Shown here: one piece after another, positions 9,075 through 17,847 of the stretch
Numbering within the stretch: position 1 is the stretch's first letter
How the letters are laid out: each line of letters begins with the position of its first letter
Origin: Bacteroidaceae bacterium
Lineage (GTDB): Bacteria > Bacteroidota > Bacteroidia > Bacteroidales > Bacteroidaceae
Length of the DNA: 64,000 bases
Direction of reading: 5' to 3'
Assembly: GCA_024693505.1 (NCBI GenBank)
Contig: JAILKU010000001.1
Span: 1 to 64,000 of the forward strand
Made by a program: the position numbers and the translations under genes
The notes under the pieces: model-generated
Told to the model about the DNA's origin: nothing
The model's input: the letters and a program-made list of their open reading frames with translations, nothing else
Database searches by the model: none

Positions 9075-9134
9075 TGAACTCTTAACAATGGACAATGAAC
9101 AATGAACAATGAACAATGAACAATGGACAATTAA
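9075..9134. repeat. Simple-sequence leader (ACAATGAACAATGG) before the permease gene
   Basis: About six imperfect copies of a 9-base unit (ACAATGAAC/ACAATGGAC) fill the gap between the ATPase and permease genes. The same unit, complemented, precedes the gene ending at 18887. It contains out-of-place ATG codons that extend the permease frame upstream. Confidence 0.8.
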
Positions 9135-9794
9135 CTATGGACAATGGACTCTGACTTCTCTCAGTGCCACTTTGGCCATCAAGGAGGAGTGCGTAGCCAT
9201 GATAACGGTGGTATGCAGTTCGGTGTTTACCTTACGGAAGAGGTCAGCAACCGCCTGTGCATTGGCTGCGTCCAACTGCCCGGTCGGTTCGTCGGCCAAT
9301 AGCAGGGACGGCTGATTGATGAGGGCGCGAGCTATGGCAACGCGTGCCTGTTCGCCGCCGGAGAGGATGGTGACGGGCTTCTCCTTCAGATCAAGGATGC
9401 CCATAAAGTCCAGCAATTCCAATGCGCGCTGCTGCTCATCGTCCGTGGAGGCAGATTTGGTGGCAAGCGTCGGCAACAGGATGTTCTGCCAAACGGTGAA
9501 CTGAGGCAAAAGGCGATGGTCCTGATAGACGAAGCCGATTTCACGGTTGCGTAACTGACAGAGCGTGGAAGGCGGGGTAGAGGCAGATATCTCAGTATTG
9601 TGGAGGAAGTAGCGCCCCTCATCGGGTAGCAGTAGTGTACCCAAAATGGAAAGCAGTGTGGTCTTACCCGCTCCCGACTCGCCAGTGACGGCTATGAACT
9701 CGCCCCTATCCACCTGCAGGGAGAGCGCATCAAGTACGGTCAGGGTATGCTGCCCGTCTGTAAATCGTTTGGTTATATTTTCGAGTCTTATCAT
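9135..9794 (-). CDS. ABC transporter ATP-binding protein (LolD/MacB-type)
   Basis: 219 residues, the usual length. The Walker A motif is GESGAGKTTL (about residues 39-48), the Q-loop lies in VYQDHRLLPQ, the signature is LSGGEQARVAIARAL, Walker B is LLLADEPTGQLD and the switch histidine is in MATHS. The sequence is of the LolD/FtsE/MacB class that energises FtsX-type permeases, and the permease gene follows 60 bases downstream. It should act at the inner face of the cytoplasmic membrane. Confidence 0.93.
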   Translation of the reverse strand: MIRLENITKRFTDGQHTLTVLDALSLQVDRGEFIAVTGESGAGKTTLLSILGTLLLPDEGRYFLHNTEISASTPPSTLCQLRNREIGFVYQDHRLLPQFTVWQNILLPTLATKSASTDDEQQRALELLDFMGILDLKEKPVTILSGGEQARVAIARALINQPSLLLADEPTGQLDAANAQAVADLFRKVNTELHTTVIMATHSSLMAKVALREVRVHCP

Positions 9795-9937
9795 ATTTCT
9801 TTTGAGTCTTTGAACTTTTGAACGTCTGGAGCAGCGAGAGCCATTGAAAACTTGCTTTCATTTGGCCGAGTCGTGACAGACGAAGACCGTAGGTCAACTT
9901 TTGAACCTTGAACGTTGAACCTTGAACTTTTGAACCT
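9795..9937. repeat. Intergenic repeats: TTTGAAC leader and an inverted copy of the hairpin element
   Basis: The edges (9800-9822 and 9897-9945) are simple repeats of CTTTTGAAC/CCTTGAAC. The centre (about 9828-9896) is a diverged copy of the hairpin element found at 24337-24432 and 25705-25808, in the opposite orientation: GGAGCAGCGAG, the TGAAA..TTTCA stem, TTTGGCCGAGTCG and GACC..GGTC are kept. No coding sequence. Confidence 0.7.
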
Positions 9938-11155
9938 TTAACTGAAGCACAAGAGGGTTCCGCGAGCTGTCAGAATGAAGAAGCGGTCGGCAAGAATGGC
10001 CGGTGAGGCAATAATTTGCTCACCCGCCTCATAATGCCAAAGCTCAGCGCCATTTTCGCAGTCTAGAATCGACACATGACCGTCCTTCGTGCAGGCAAGT
10101 ACCTTGTCCTGCGCCACAAGCGGGGCACACTCGCCCGTAATGCCGCGCAGAATCTTCTTCCAGCGCATCTTCCCCGACTGGCGGTCGATACAACAGATGT
10201 GCCTGTCGCCCGAAAGGAAATAGACCGCATCCTGAGTGAGCGTCGGTGTGGACACTACGCCCCCTTCTTGCCCGTCCATATCTTCCGAAGCCGTCAGAAG
10301 TTTCCGATGACCTGAAATCTTACCGTCCTGGAGCGTCATCTCATAAACATTCCCGTTGTAATCACAGGCTACGGCCACCCCGTCGAGTATGGCCGGGGAG
10401 GCTGGCACGTAGCTGTCGAGCTTCAGCGAATCGGTCATCACACCTGTGGAGATATCTACAACCCTCACCCAGGCATCGCACCCGCCGAACATCATGTAGC
10501 CCTTCCACACAGCTGCCGTACCGTTGATGTAATAGCCTGTCTCAAACTGTCCCGTTTTCCGGCCAGTCATGGTTTCTAGCATGTACATATTGCCATCATA
10601 ACTACCCACGAGCAGCAGATTGCCAACTGCGTTAACCTTCGGTCTTTGTCTGTCATGACTCGACCATTCGCATTCAGGCTCGCTGCTCCAGACGTTGGCC
10701 GAACCGGAGATCTGTCCCAACGTCTCGTATTCCCATTGCGGCGTTATGGTCTGAAGGTCACCAATCCTAAGCGCCGTCACAAGCCCATCGATACGGCCAA
10801 CGTAAAGCATCGAGTCCACAGCGATAAAGGAGGCCTCGACCGCCGTGCCGAGGTCATAGCCGCAACATGTATCGCCCTCCAGCGTATAGCCGCGCAGTTC
10901 GCCCTTGCGGTTCATCGTATAGACGATATCATTATAAACGATAGGGGCTGCCACTGTGCGCGTCCGGGTCGTGGCACTCCAAAGTAACCTGGGGGCATCG
11001 GGCAGTGCACAGCCGGTATATCCACAGAGCGAAGCACTGCCTCGGAAGATGGGCCAGTCTCGCCGTTCCGCATCATCGCCGGAGGAGCCCTTCGCACCGA
11101 CGCAGGCGGTCAGCGCGTACATTATTATAATATATATAAAGCTCCGGTTGGACAT
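9938..11155 (-). CDS. PQQ-like beta-propeller lipoprotein
   Basis: 405 residues. The N-terminus MSNRSFIYIIIMYALTAC has a short hydrophobic stretch ending in a lipobox-like LTAC, so lipidation at Cys18 is likely. Propeller blades follow (NRKGELRGYTLEGD, ETMTGRKTGQFE, DRQSGKMRWKKIL, DCENGAELWHYE). The start overlaps the end of the diaphorase small-subunit gene by 31 bases, which ties its expression to the redox genes. The next possible start (11122) would leave too short a signal. A role as an envelope scaffold or electron-transfer partner is inference. Confidence 0.82.
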   Translation of the reverse strand: MSNRSFIYIIIMYALTACVGAKGSSGDDAERRDWPIFRGSASLCGYTGCALPDAPRLLWSATTRTRTVAAPIVYNDIVYTMNRKGELRGYTLEGDTCCGYDLGTAVEASFIAVDSMLYVGRIDGLVTALRIGDLQTITPQWEYETLGQISGSANVWSSEPECEWSSHDRQRPKVNAVGNLLLVGSYDGNMYMLETMTGRKTGQFETGYYINGTAAVWKGYMMFGGCDAWVRVVDISTGVMTDSLKLDSYVPASPAILDGVAVACDYNGNVYEMTLQDGKISGHRKLLTASEDMDGQEGGVVSTPTLTQDAVYFLSGDRHICCIDRQSGKMRWKKILRGITGECAPLVAQDKVLACTKDGHVSILDCENGAELWHYEAGEQIIASPAILADRFFILTARGTLLCFS

Positions 11156-11721
11156 AGTTCAGCTAATTGTTTGTCAACATTCTTCTTACTCTGTTCTGGA
11201 ATAACGACCTGCATATCGAAGCCGCGGCCCTGAAACGTAAAGCCGTCGTCGGAATTATAAACACAGAGGCCGCATCGGATGCACTTGGCAGGCTCGAACC
11301 AGAGGCGGCCGTTTACATGAACCGGTTCTGCCTGACAGGGGGGAGGCAGGGGGCCAAAGCGTGTCCACTTCGCCTTCATCCGCACCGCCAGTTCCCTTAG
11401 CCTACACTTATCCTTGCTCCCGCATACACCACAGCGCGCCTTGTGATCGCTCAGGAGCAGTTCGAGCGACATACGCCGCAGCGACATTACCTCGTCTGAA
11501 TCGACATCAATATGCATCCCCTCGGTGGGGAAGGTGGCGCAGCTGGGCATCATCTGATCGCTGTCCGCATCGCGAACCATGCACACCATGCACGAAGCTT
11601 CGTGCACGGCATTGGGGGCATAGCACAAGGAGGGGATATCATAACCCGCATCGCGCAGTTCATCGATGAGCGGGCGCTGTCCGCTTACCTCCAGTTCCTT
11701 ATTGTTGGCATATATTTTCAT
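11125..11721 (-). CDS. Iron-sulfur subunit, HoxU/NuoG-N-terminal-like
   Basis: 198 residues. The N-terminus is a [2Fe-2S] ferredoxin fold: SLCYAPN, EASCMVCMV and PSCATFP carry the four ligands. A His-Cys cluster motif follows (DHKARCGVCGSKDKC), then a ferredoxin-like 4Fe-4S part (CIRCGLCVYNSDDG, with a distal CPTGAL). This is the layout of HoxU, HydA N-terminus and the first part of NuoG, without any molybdopterin or hydrogenase domain. With the NuoE/NuoF fusion upstream (62 bases away) it would form a soluble NAD(P)H-oxidising diaphorase that passes electrons from FMN through Fe-S clusters to a partner. The partner here may be the NapH-like protein or the cluster's ferredoxins. Confidence 0.85.
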   Translation of the reverse strand: MKIYANNKELEVSGQRPLIDELRDAGYDIPSLCYAPNAVHEASCMVCMVRDADSDQMMPSCATFPTEGMHIDVDSDEVMSLRRMSLELLLSDHKARCGVCGSKDKCRLRELAVRMKAKWTRFGPLPPPCQAEPVHVNGRLWFEPAKCIRCGLCVYNSDDGFTFQGRGFDMQVVIPEQSKKNVDKQLAELCPTGALYIL

Positions 11722-11783
11722 GAGAACCTATTATCAAATTCAAAATTATTAAATTCAAAATTCAAAATTATCAAAGGCAAAAT
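11722..11783. repeat. AAATTCAAAATTAT simple leader between diaphorase genes
   Basis: A run of AAATTCAAAATT units about 50 bases long separates the NuoE/F-like and HoxU-like genes. It belongs to the same class of AT-rich, A/T-biased leaders seen before several genes of this operon. Confidence 0.7.
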
Positions 11784-14108
11784 TCAAAATTGACTTCTTA
11801 CTTTGATGATTGCATGATAATCACACTCATCGATGCACAGACCGCACTGCGTACACCTGCCGGTGTCAATTACATGCCGCTCGTATGGTGTGTATGCGAT
11901 TGCTTCGCTGGGACAAGAGCGGGCACACTTGGTGCAACCCACACAATCGTCGGTGATTTCCAGCTTCACCATCTGCTTGCACGAACCGGTGCGGCAGATG
12001 CCTTGCACATGCTCTTCGTATTCCCGGCGGAAATAGCGCAGCGTGGAGAGTACGGGGTTAGGAGCTGTCTTGCCCAATCCGCAGAGCGCAGCACGCTTAA
12101 CAGACAGTGCCAACTGCTCCAGGCGGTCGATATCCTCCTCGTTCGCCTTGCCGGTAGTCAGGCGGTCGAGGATGTCGAGCATACGGCGAATACCAATACG
12201 GCAGAACGTGCACTTGCCGCACGACTCGGAACAGGTGAAGCGCAAGAAGTAACGGGCCACATCGACCATGCAACTACTCTCGCCCAACACGACCAAACCG
12301 CCGGATCCCATGATGGCACCCATCTCGTTGAGACCGTCGAAGTCCACCCCGGCATCACACAGCCCGGCGGGGATGCAGCCCCCAGAGGGTCCGCCCGTCT
12401 GTACAGCCTTCAGGGCTTCTCCGTCTTCGACCCCGCCCCCGATCTCCTCAACAATCTGTCGGAGCGTCGTGCCCATCGGCACTTCGATGAGTCCGCCGTG
12501 TCGCACCCGTCCAGCCAAGGCAAACACCTTGGTGCCGGGACTTCCCTCCGTACCGACCTTCCTGTATTCATCGGCTCCGTACCGGATGATATAGGGCACC
12601 TGACTGAGCGTTTCCACATTGTTGATAAGTGTCGGACGGCCATGCAATCCTTTCCGGGACGGATAGGGCGGGCGCAAGTGGGGGAAGCCCCGTCTTCCTT
12701 CCATAGAGGCGATGAGGGCTGTCTCCTCGCCGCAGACAAAGGCACCGGCACCCTCGAACACACGGATATCGAAACAGAAGTCCGTACCGAGGATGCGGTC
12801 GCCCAAGAGTCCATGCTCGCGGCACAGATCGAGCGCCTTGCGAATGCGAATGACAGCCTGAGGATACTCGGCACGGATATAGAAGAATCCCTTGGCGGCA
12901 CCCACGGCATAGGCCGCAATCATCATTCCCTCGATAACGCGCAGGGGATAGGACTCCAGGAGGATACGGTCCATGAAGGCACCAGGGTCACCCTCGTCGC
13001 CGTTGCAAATAACAAAAGGAGGCATGCCGCCCACACAACTATCCGCCACAGCTTGCCATTTACGTCCTGTGGGAAAACCGCCGCCACCCCGTCCCCGGAG
13101 TCCACTGCGAAGTACCTCACCGATGGTTTGCCGGCGTGACATTCCCAGCACTTTTTTCAGTGCTTCGAAGCCACCCAGAGTTGTATATTCCTCGAGGTTG
13201 AGAGGATTGAGACGGCCGAAGCCTTCGGTTGAAATGTGAAACTGACCAGTGAGGAAGGTGTTGACGGCTTGAGTACGCTGATGCTCTGGGGTAAAGAGGA
13301 TGTTGTCCCATGTCTGGTCGGTATGCAGCGTGTCAATCTGGTTGACGATGGCATTTTGCCAACGGCGCCAACGGCTCGCTGGACGGAAGTGATGTAGCAG
13401 AATCTCCTTTACCTCGTCGGGCTTGACGTGCGGATAGCGCACAATATGGCCATCGGTGGTGGCCACATCAATCAGGGGCACCTGGTTACAGGCACCAATG
13501 CAGGAAATGGGTTTGATGTGAACCTGAATGCCCAATGACTGGCAGGCTTTTACTACGGCATCCCTCACCTCGGCGGTGCCACTGGCCTGACAGCAGTTCT
13601 CCATGCCTAAGCGCACTTCGCCCTGAATACTCCGGCCGTCAGCCGTCTCTTCGCGAATCTCCTGTGACTCCATCGCCTCAAACTCCGCCAGCACCTCGCC
13701 GACCCGACCCGGCTGAACGTGGCCGAAGATGCGGCTGTCTATCTGAACTACAGGTGCCAGAGCACAGCACCCCAGGCAAGCCACCCGCTCGATGGTGTAC
13801 TGGCCATCGGCGGTCGTGATGCCTTCCCCTTCCAGATGCAACTCACGTCTGAAGGCATCATAGACGCGGTCAGCTCCCTTCACATGACAGGCAGTACCCA
13901 CACAAACCTTAATGGTATGCTTACCGTAAGGCACCATTCTGAACTGCGAGTAGAAGGACGCTACGCTGATAAGCCGAGCACGGCTGACACCCGTCTGTTC
14001 GCAGAGGCGGTCGAGCTCGTCAGGCTGCAGGTAACCGAACTTCTGCTGTATCTCCTGCAGGCGCGGTATCAGGTCTCCGCCTATGGCATCAAATTCTTTA
14101 CTTCTCAT
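11784..14108 (-). CDS. NADH-oxidising diaphorase subunit, NuoE-NuoF fusion (HydB/HoxF-like)
   Basis: 774 residues. Residues about 1-150 are NuoE-like with a thioredoxin-fold [2Fe-2S] site (CVGTAC and CLGCC). Residues about 165-245 are a second thioredoxin-like [2Fe-2S] domain (MENCC, CIGAC). Then comes NuoF, with the NADH/FMN loops GLRGRGGGGFPTGRKW and CNGDEGDPGAFMDR, an SLBB region, and the 4Fe-4S motif ESCGKCTFCRIGIRR. The C-terminal 60 residues add a two-cluster ferredoxin (CVGCTKCARSCP, CTQCGLCIDECDYH). This domain order is that of HydB of bifurcating hydrogenases and related NADP-reducing subunits, but no hydrogenase large subunit is nearby. It probably feeds electrons between NADH and the operon's Fe-S proteins. 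One base separates it from the next gene. Confidence 0.9.
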   Translation of the reverse strand: MRSKEFDAIGGDLIPRLQEIQQKFGYLQPDELDRLCEQTGVSRARLISVASFYSQFRMVPYGKHTIKVCVGTACHVKGADRVYDAFRRELHLEGEGITTADGQYTIERVACLGCCALAPVVQIDSRIFGHVQPGRVGEVLAEFEAMESQEIREETADGRSIQGEVRLGMENCCQASGTAEVRDAVVKACQSLGIQVHIKPISCIGACNQVPLIDVATTDGHIVRYPHVKPDEVKEILLHHFRPASRWRRWQNAIVNQIDTLHTDQTWDNILFTPEHQRTQAVNTFLTGQFHISTEGFGRLNPLNLEEYTTLGGFEALKKVLGMSRRQTIGEVLRSGLRGRGGGGFPTGRKWQAVADSCVGGMPPFVICNGDEGDPGAFMDRILLESYPLRVIEGMMIAAYAVGAAKGFFYIRAEYPQAVIRIRKALDLCREHGLLGDRILGTDFCFDIRVFEGAGAFVCGEETALIASMEGRRGFPHLRPPYPSRKGLHGRPTLINNVETLSQVPYIIRYGADEYRKVGTEGSPGTKVFALAGRVRHGGLIEVPMGTTLRQIVEEIGGGVEDGEALKAVQTGGPSGGCIPAGLCDAGVDFDGLNEMGAIMGSGGLVVLGESSCMVDVARYFLRFTCSESCGKCTFCRIGIRRMLDILDRLTTGKANEEDIDRLEQLALSVKRAALCGLGKTAPNPVLSTLRYFRREYEEHVQGICRTGSCKQMVKLEITDDCVGCTKCARSCPSEAIAYTPYERHVIDTGRCTQCGLCIDECDYHAIIKVRSQF

Positions 14109-14109
14109 T

Positions 14110-15984
14110 TTACTTTTCCCTTTTCACACAATACAGCGACTCATCAGTCCTCACTATCATCATGCCGTCGGTGAAGGCCGGCGTGGCGAAGGTCTTCTCG
14201 CCTGTCTCGAACGAAGTAATGAGGTCGAACGTGCTTGATTTGAAGATATAGACCTTACCGCTATTGCTAAACAGATAAACCTTACCATCGACCACCACCG
14301 GCGATGAATAGAAGGGTGTTGTCAGGTCATGCTCCTTCTTCACTTCGCCCGTCTTGGCATCATAGGCACATACCATGCCGTAGCTAGTGGCACAAAACAC
14401 GAAATCTTTCGTCGCAGCCAGACTCGAGCACTCCGGCAGATAGTCACTGGCCTCCCAAAGCGTTTCACCTGTAGCACCGTCAATAGCTATGCACGTGGCG
14501 TACTCGCTGGCACCGAATACCAGGCCATCTGCACTAGCCGGACTCGAGCCAACCTCACCGCTCATGCAATCTACACGCCACAACTCCGCACCATCGCCTG
14601 GATTGTATGCGGCAATGGCAGGATTGCCCATCACCACCAGGGTTGATTTGCCGCCCAGCTTGGCTATGATCGGCGAGCTCCAGGCTATCTTGTCCTTTGT
14701 CGCCTTACTCCATATCTGGTTGCCGTTCTTCGTGTTAAGAGCCAGAATCCGGGCATCCGAATTGTTCTGGTACTGTATGATGAGTATATTGCCAAACATC
14801 AGCAGGGAAGAGGCATAACCATAGTGATTGTCGGGCAAACCGATATTCTTCGCCCAAAGACGCTTGCCGTCCATGTTGGCACAAATCACGTCGCCCGTTG
14901 CAAAGATGGCCGCTACTTCCGAACCGTTCGTGGCCACCGTACTGGCCGCCAGGCCCGTATCGTCATTCACCTTTGGCATAGAACTAGGCGATCCGCTGAT
15001 GCCGTCGGCCTTTACAGTCCATTTCAGTTCGCCCGTCCATACATCAAAGCAGTAGAGTTCGCGTGCCTGCTCGTCAGCCCCTGTGATGAAGACATTATGC
15101 CCTGTGATGACAGGCGAGTTATAACCATGTTTGGGAACCGTTGACTGCCAGAGAATGTTCTTCTTGCTTTTCAGATTCCACGATGTAGCGATGCCCCGGG
15201 CCGATGAAGTACCGCTGGAGTTGTTGCCACGGAAGGCCTTTGATGCAATCTTCAGTTCGGGCAACTCCTCCGCCACGACAGCCGTATCGGTCTCCACCAC
15301 CTTCGCGCTGTCGATCTTCACTATAATTGTGCTGTCAGCCTTGACCTTTGGTCGAGCCTGCTTTTGCTCGGCATAGCTGGAAAAATTTCCACTCTGCTCT
15401 CGCTTACTCGCAGCCTTCAGACTATCAGCTTGGGCCAAGGCAATCTCCTGAAGCGAATCCTGCACAGCTTCTGTCCCTTCCTGTGGCATCTCAGACTTAT
15501 CTTCTACATCATCGGACTGTGCCGTCAACGCCTTGGTGCCAACGGACTGGAAGATAAAGACAGCGATGCCCACTAAAGCTGCTGCACCCGCGGCCCAGGA
15601 GAGGTACTTGCGGGCATGGCTCTTGGTCATCCACTCGTCTATGGGATCCAGCTCCTTCTCGGGCAGGTTCTTCGTGTCCTTATAATAAAGAGCCAGGCAT
15701 GCCACTAAGACGGTCACCATGCCGACAAGCAGGTAGATGCCGGTTTTCAGCTGACCTTCCTGCACAAAGTAAGCCTTGCGCGAAAGCAGATCCAACTGAC
15801 GGATCTGCTGCTGAAGCTTCTGGTTCTCGTCATTGCTTTCATTCAAAGCCTTCAGCGTCTCCATCACTTCGCTCTCGAGCGGCGACACATGCTGCATCTG
15901 ATAGTAACTCACACCCAGCATGCTGGCCAGGGCGAGCACGAAGACAGCTGTAACGATGGCTGTATTACGATATAGTTTTCTCAT
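14110..15984 (-). CDS. Membrane-anchored PQQ-like beta-propeller protein
   Basis: 624 residues. There is a first membrane segment near the N-terminus (AIVTAVFVLALASMLGVSYY), a short coiled-coil-like stretch (EVMETLKALNESNDENQKLQQQIRQLD), a second segment (TGIYLLVGMVTVLVACLALYY), a third (about residues 130-150), a low-complexity acidic linker and then a C-terminal propeller (about 270-624) with blades ending in DVWTGELKW, NTKNGNQIW, NPGDGAELW, DGATGETLW and DAKTGEV. The propeller should be outside the cytoplasm. The gene overlaps the NapH-like gene by 20 bases and abuts the diaphorase gene, which suggests a membrane complex linking redox proteins. Its function is not known. Confidence 0.8.
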   Translation of the reverse strand: MRKLYRNTAIVTAVFVLALASMLGVSYYQMQHVSPLESEVMETLKALNESNDENQKLQQQIRQLDLLSRKAYFVQEGQLKTGIYLLVGMVTVLVACLALYYKDTKNLPEKELDPIDEWMTKSHARKYLSWAAGAAALVGIAVFIFQSVGTKALTAQSDDVEDKSEMPQEGTEAVQDSLQEIALAQADSLKAASKREQSGNFSSYAEQKQARPKVKADSTIIVKIDSAKVVETDTAVVAEELPELKIASKAFRGNNSSGTSSARGIATSWNLKSKKNILWQSTVPKHGYNSPVITGHNVFITGADEQARELYCFDVWTGELKWTVKADGISGSPSSMPKVNDDTGLAASTVATNGSEVAAIFATGDVICANMDGKRLWAKNIGLPDNHYGYASSLLMFGNILIIQYQNNSDARILALNTKNGNQIWSKATKDKIAWSSPIIAKLGGKSTLVVMGNPAIAAYNPGDGAELWRVDCMSGEVGSSPASADGLVFGASEYATCIAIDGATGETLWEASDYLPECSSLAATKDFVFCATSYGMVCAYDAKTGEVKKEHDLTTPFYSSPVVVDGKVYLFSNSGKVYIFKSSTFDLITSFETGEKTFATPAFTDGMMIVRTDESLYCVKREK

Positions 15985-17248
15985 GTTTCTTGATGTTTAT
16001 ATTCTGAGGACAATAGCTAAAGCATCTGCCGCACATTGTGCAGTGAGCCGAAGAAACTTCATACGTCTTGCGGCTGCGCTTGAGCGACAACTTCAGGAGT
16101 TTGAAACCGATGATGAACCCTATCAATGCACCGGCGAGGCGGGTGTAGAACCTGTAGTCAAGCCGTACCTCATCCACCCTGGCTTTCAACTCTTCAATAT
16201 TACCGCCCAGGGCATTGAAGGTCTCCACCTCCAATGGCACCTCCATGTCGGGACGGGCTTGTTGCTGCAGGAGCAATTCATAAAGATAGACATCCTTGTG
16301 GGCAAGGCTCAGGGCATCGCTCTGCCCGCCGACCAGAAATGCCCCGGCCATAGTCAGCAGGGGTAACAGGGCAGCGAAGAGGATAATACGATTAACACCC
16401 TTTCTCCGCTCTTCTCCCGTCCTGCTGCTCTGCGGGCTGCGGATAGCATCCACGGGGCAAGACATGCCACAAAGCGCACAGTTGATACAGCCCCGAGGCG
16501 TTATCTCCAGTTTCTTCCATGACAGCGAGCTGAACACACTGAGCAGTGCGCCATAGGGGCAAAGGAACCGGCAGAACGGACGACCAATGAAAACGGACAT
16601 CAGCAACAGACCGATTCCAAAGGTAATCATGCCCATGTCGCCACCCAAACGGAAAATACCCACAAAGGGATCAAGGCGGCAGATGAGGAACTGGCTACGC
16701 GTAGCAGCATAGAGGATGGTAAAGGCCAGATATATCCAGGGAATGACGGACAACGCAACCGAGACAGAACGTGCCAGGCGGAAGTTACGGATATTGACGA
16801 GTTCCTGCAAAGCACCCAACGGACAGACACCCGCACAAAAGACCCGGCCAAAGAGCAGTGCAAACAGGATGGGGAGCAAAAACACCAGGAGCACGTACCA
16901 GGGCAAGTGGTAGTCGGGACTGACCAATGACAGCACCACATTCTGGATGCTACCCACACTGCACACACAACCGCTGCGAAAGAAACCGAAGTAGAGCACC
17001 GATACAACCGACAAGGAGTAAATGACTGCCCGGCTGCGTTTCCGATAGGCACCCCACACGACAAGCGACATCATACCGATAAGCATCACGATATCCACAA
17101 CATTCCAAAACATCTCATTCGGCGCACCATGTAGAATAACAGGATACTGATAGCCCGAAGTGAAATCTGGCTTCGGGAATCGAGCCTCGGCCCAGACCGC
17201 AAGGCTGGACAAAACTCCTATTAATATAATAAATCCTCGTTTTCTCAT
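15965..17248 (-). CDS. NapH/NosR-like membrane 4Fe-4S protein
   Basis: 427 residues with a possible signal segment, six or so membrane helices and the polyferredoxin-membrane hallmark CxxxCP motifs in CAGVCPLGALQE and CRFLCPYGALLS. A ferredoxin site follows (CINCALCGMSCPVDAI), and another is at the C-terminus (CTMCGRCFSYCPQNI). NapH, NosR and CcoG-type proteins with this pattern move electrons across or along the membrane between quinols or cytoplasmic donors and periplasmic acceptors. Here the neighbours are an exported Fe-S protein (10 bases upstream) and a membrane propeller (20-base overlap). Electron delivery to the envelope propellers or to a lipid substrate is inferred. Confidence 0.85.
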   Translation of the reverse strand: MRKRGFIILIGVLSSLAVWAEARFPKPDFTSGYQYPVILHGAPNEMFWNVVDIVMLIGMMSLVVWGAYRKRSRAVIYSLSVVSVLYFGFFRSGCVCSVGSIQNVVLSLVSPDYHLPWYVLLVFLLPILFALLFGRVFCAGVCPLGALQELVNIRNFRLARSVSVALSVIPWIYLAFTILYAATRSQFLICRLDPFVGIFRLGGDMGMITFGIGLLLMSVFIGRPFCRFLCPYGALLSVFSSLSWKKLEITPRGCINCALCGMSCPVDAIRSPQSSRTGEERRKGVNRIILFAALLPLLTMAGAFLVGGQSDALSLAHKDVYLYELLLQQQARPDMEVPLEVETFNALGGNIEELKARVDEVRLDYRFYTRLAGALIGFIIGFKLLKLSLKRSRKTYEVSSAHCTMCGRCFSYCPQNINIKKHEKTIS

Positions 17249-17258
17249 TTACTATTTA

Positions 17259-17843
17259 CTAGGCATGATCCTTCAGTTGATAGGCATTTGCGTTCGAAAC
17301 GCGATGAATGGCGTCCGAGGGGCACACTCTGGCAATGGCACATTCGTTGCACTGCTGACATAAATCCTGCTGAATCTGAAGGAACAGCGAGCCATTGCCA
17401 AACGAGGTACAGCCTTTCACGCATTTGGCGCACCCGGTACAAAGCGACTCGTCGATAGTGTACTCGAAATAAGGTTCCTCCACAAACTTCCGTGTGATGG
17501 CACCAGTAGGGCACAACTGGTTCTCGGCTGCCGTATTGAGTTCCTTTACATTCGGACGATAATAGCCGCCACAGAGGTCGCAGTAGCCGCATACTCTGTT
17601 GGCATGGAAGCATTTTACCGCCGATACCGGCAGTACACAATCGGTCTCGCAACGTCCGCACTGCGTACATCTGTATGGGTCTATTTGCCAAAAGACCTCT
17701 CCTGCCTTTCCACTGCTTTTCGTAGCAAGCAATCCGCCCGAGGCAAGTGCCACACCTCCTGCCATCAGCGTTCCGCATCGGCGCAGGAAGTCTCTGCGCT
17801 CCACAGGGCTTTTTAATTTCTCTTTATTCATTTTTTTCTTCAA
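17259..17843 (-). CDS. Exported ferredoxin-like 4Fe-4S protein with Tat-type signal
   Basis: 194 residues. The N-terminus holds a twin-arginine-like motif (ERRDFLRRCG) and a hydrophobic stretch (TLMAGGVALASGGLLA), so a folded Fe-S protein is probably exported by Tat. Four ferredoxin-type cysteine groups follow: CTQCGRCETDCV, CGYCDLCGGYY with CPTGAI, CTGCAKCVKGCT and CQQCNECAIARVCP. The pattern resembles NapG/MauM- or NrfC-type electron carriers. It probably passes electrons with the NapH-like protein encoded next to it, as NapG does with NapH. Check the genome for tatA/tatC, which not all Bacteroidales keep. Confidence 0.83.
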   Translation of the reverse strand: MKKKMNKEKLKSPVERRDFLRRCGTLMAGGVALASGGLLATKSSGKAGEVFWQIDPYRCTQCGRCETDCVLPVSAVKCFHANRVCGYCDLCGGYYRPNVKELNTAAENQLCPTGAITRKFVEEPYFEYTIDESLCTGCAKCVKGCTSFGNGSLFLQIQQDLCQQCNECAIARVCPSDAIHRVSNANAYQLKDHA

Positions 17844-17847
17844 CTTC

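Noticed and set aside
11125-14108. Part of respiratory complex I or an electron-bifurcating hydrogenase operon
   Set aside because: No membrane Nuo subunits, no NuoG catalytic-like domain and no [FeFe]-hydrogenase H-cluster protein is encoded nearby.
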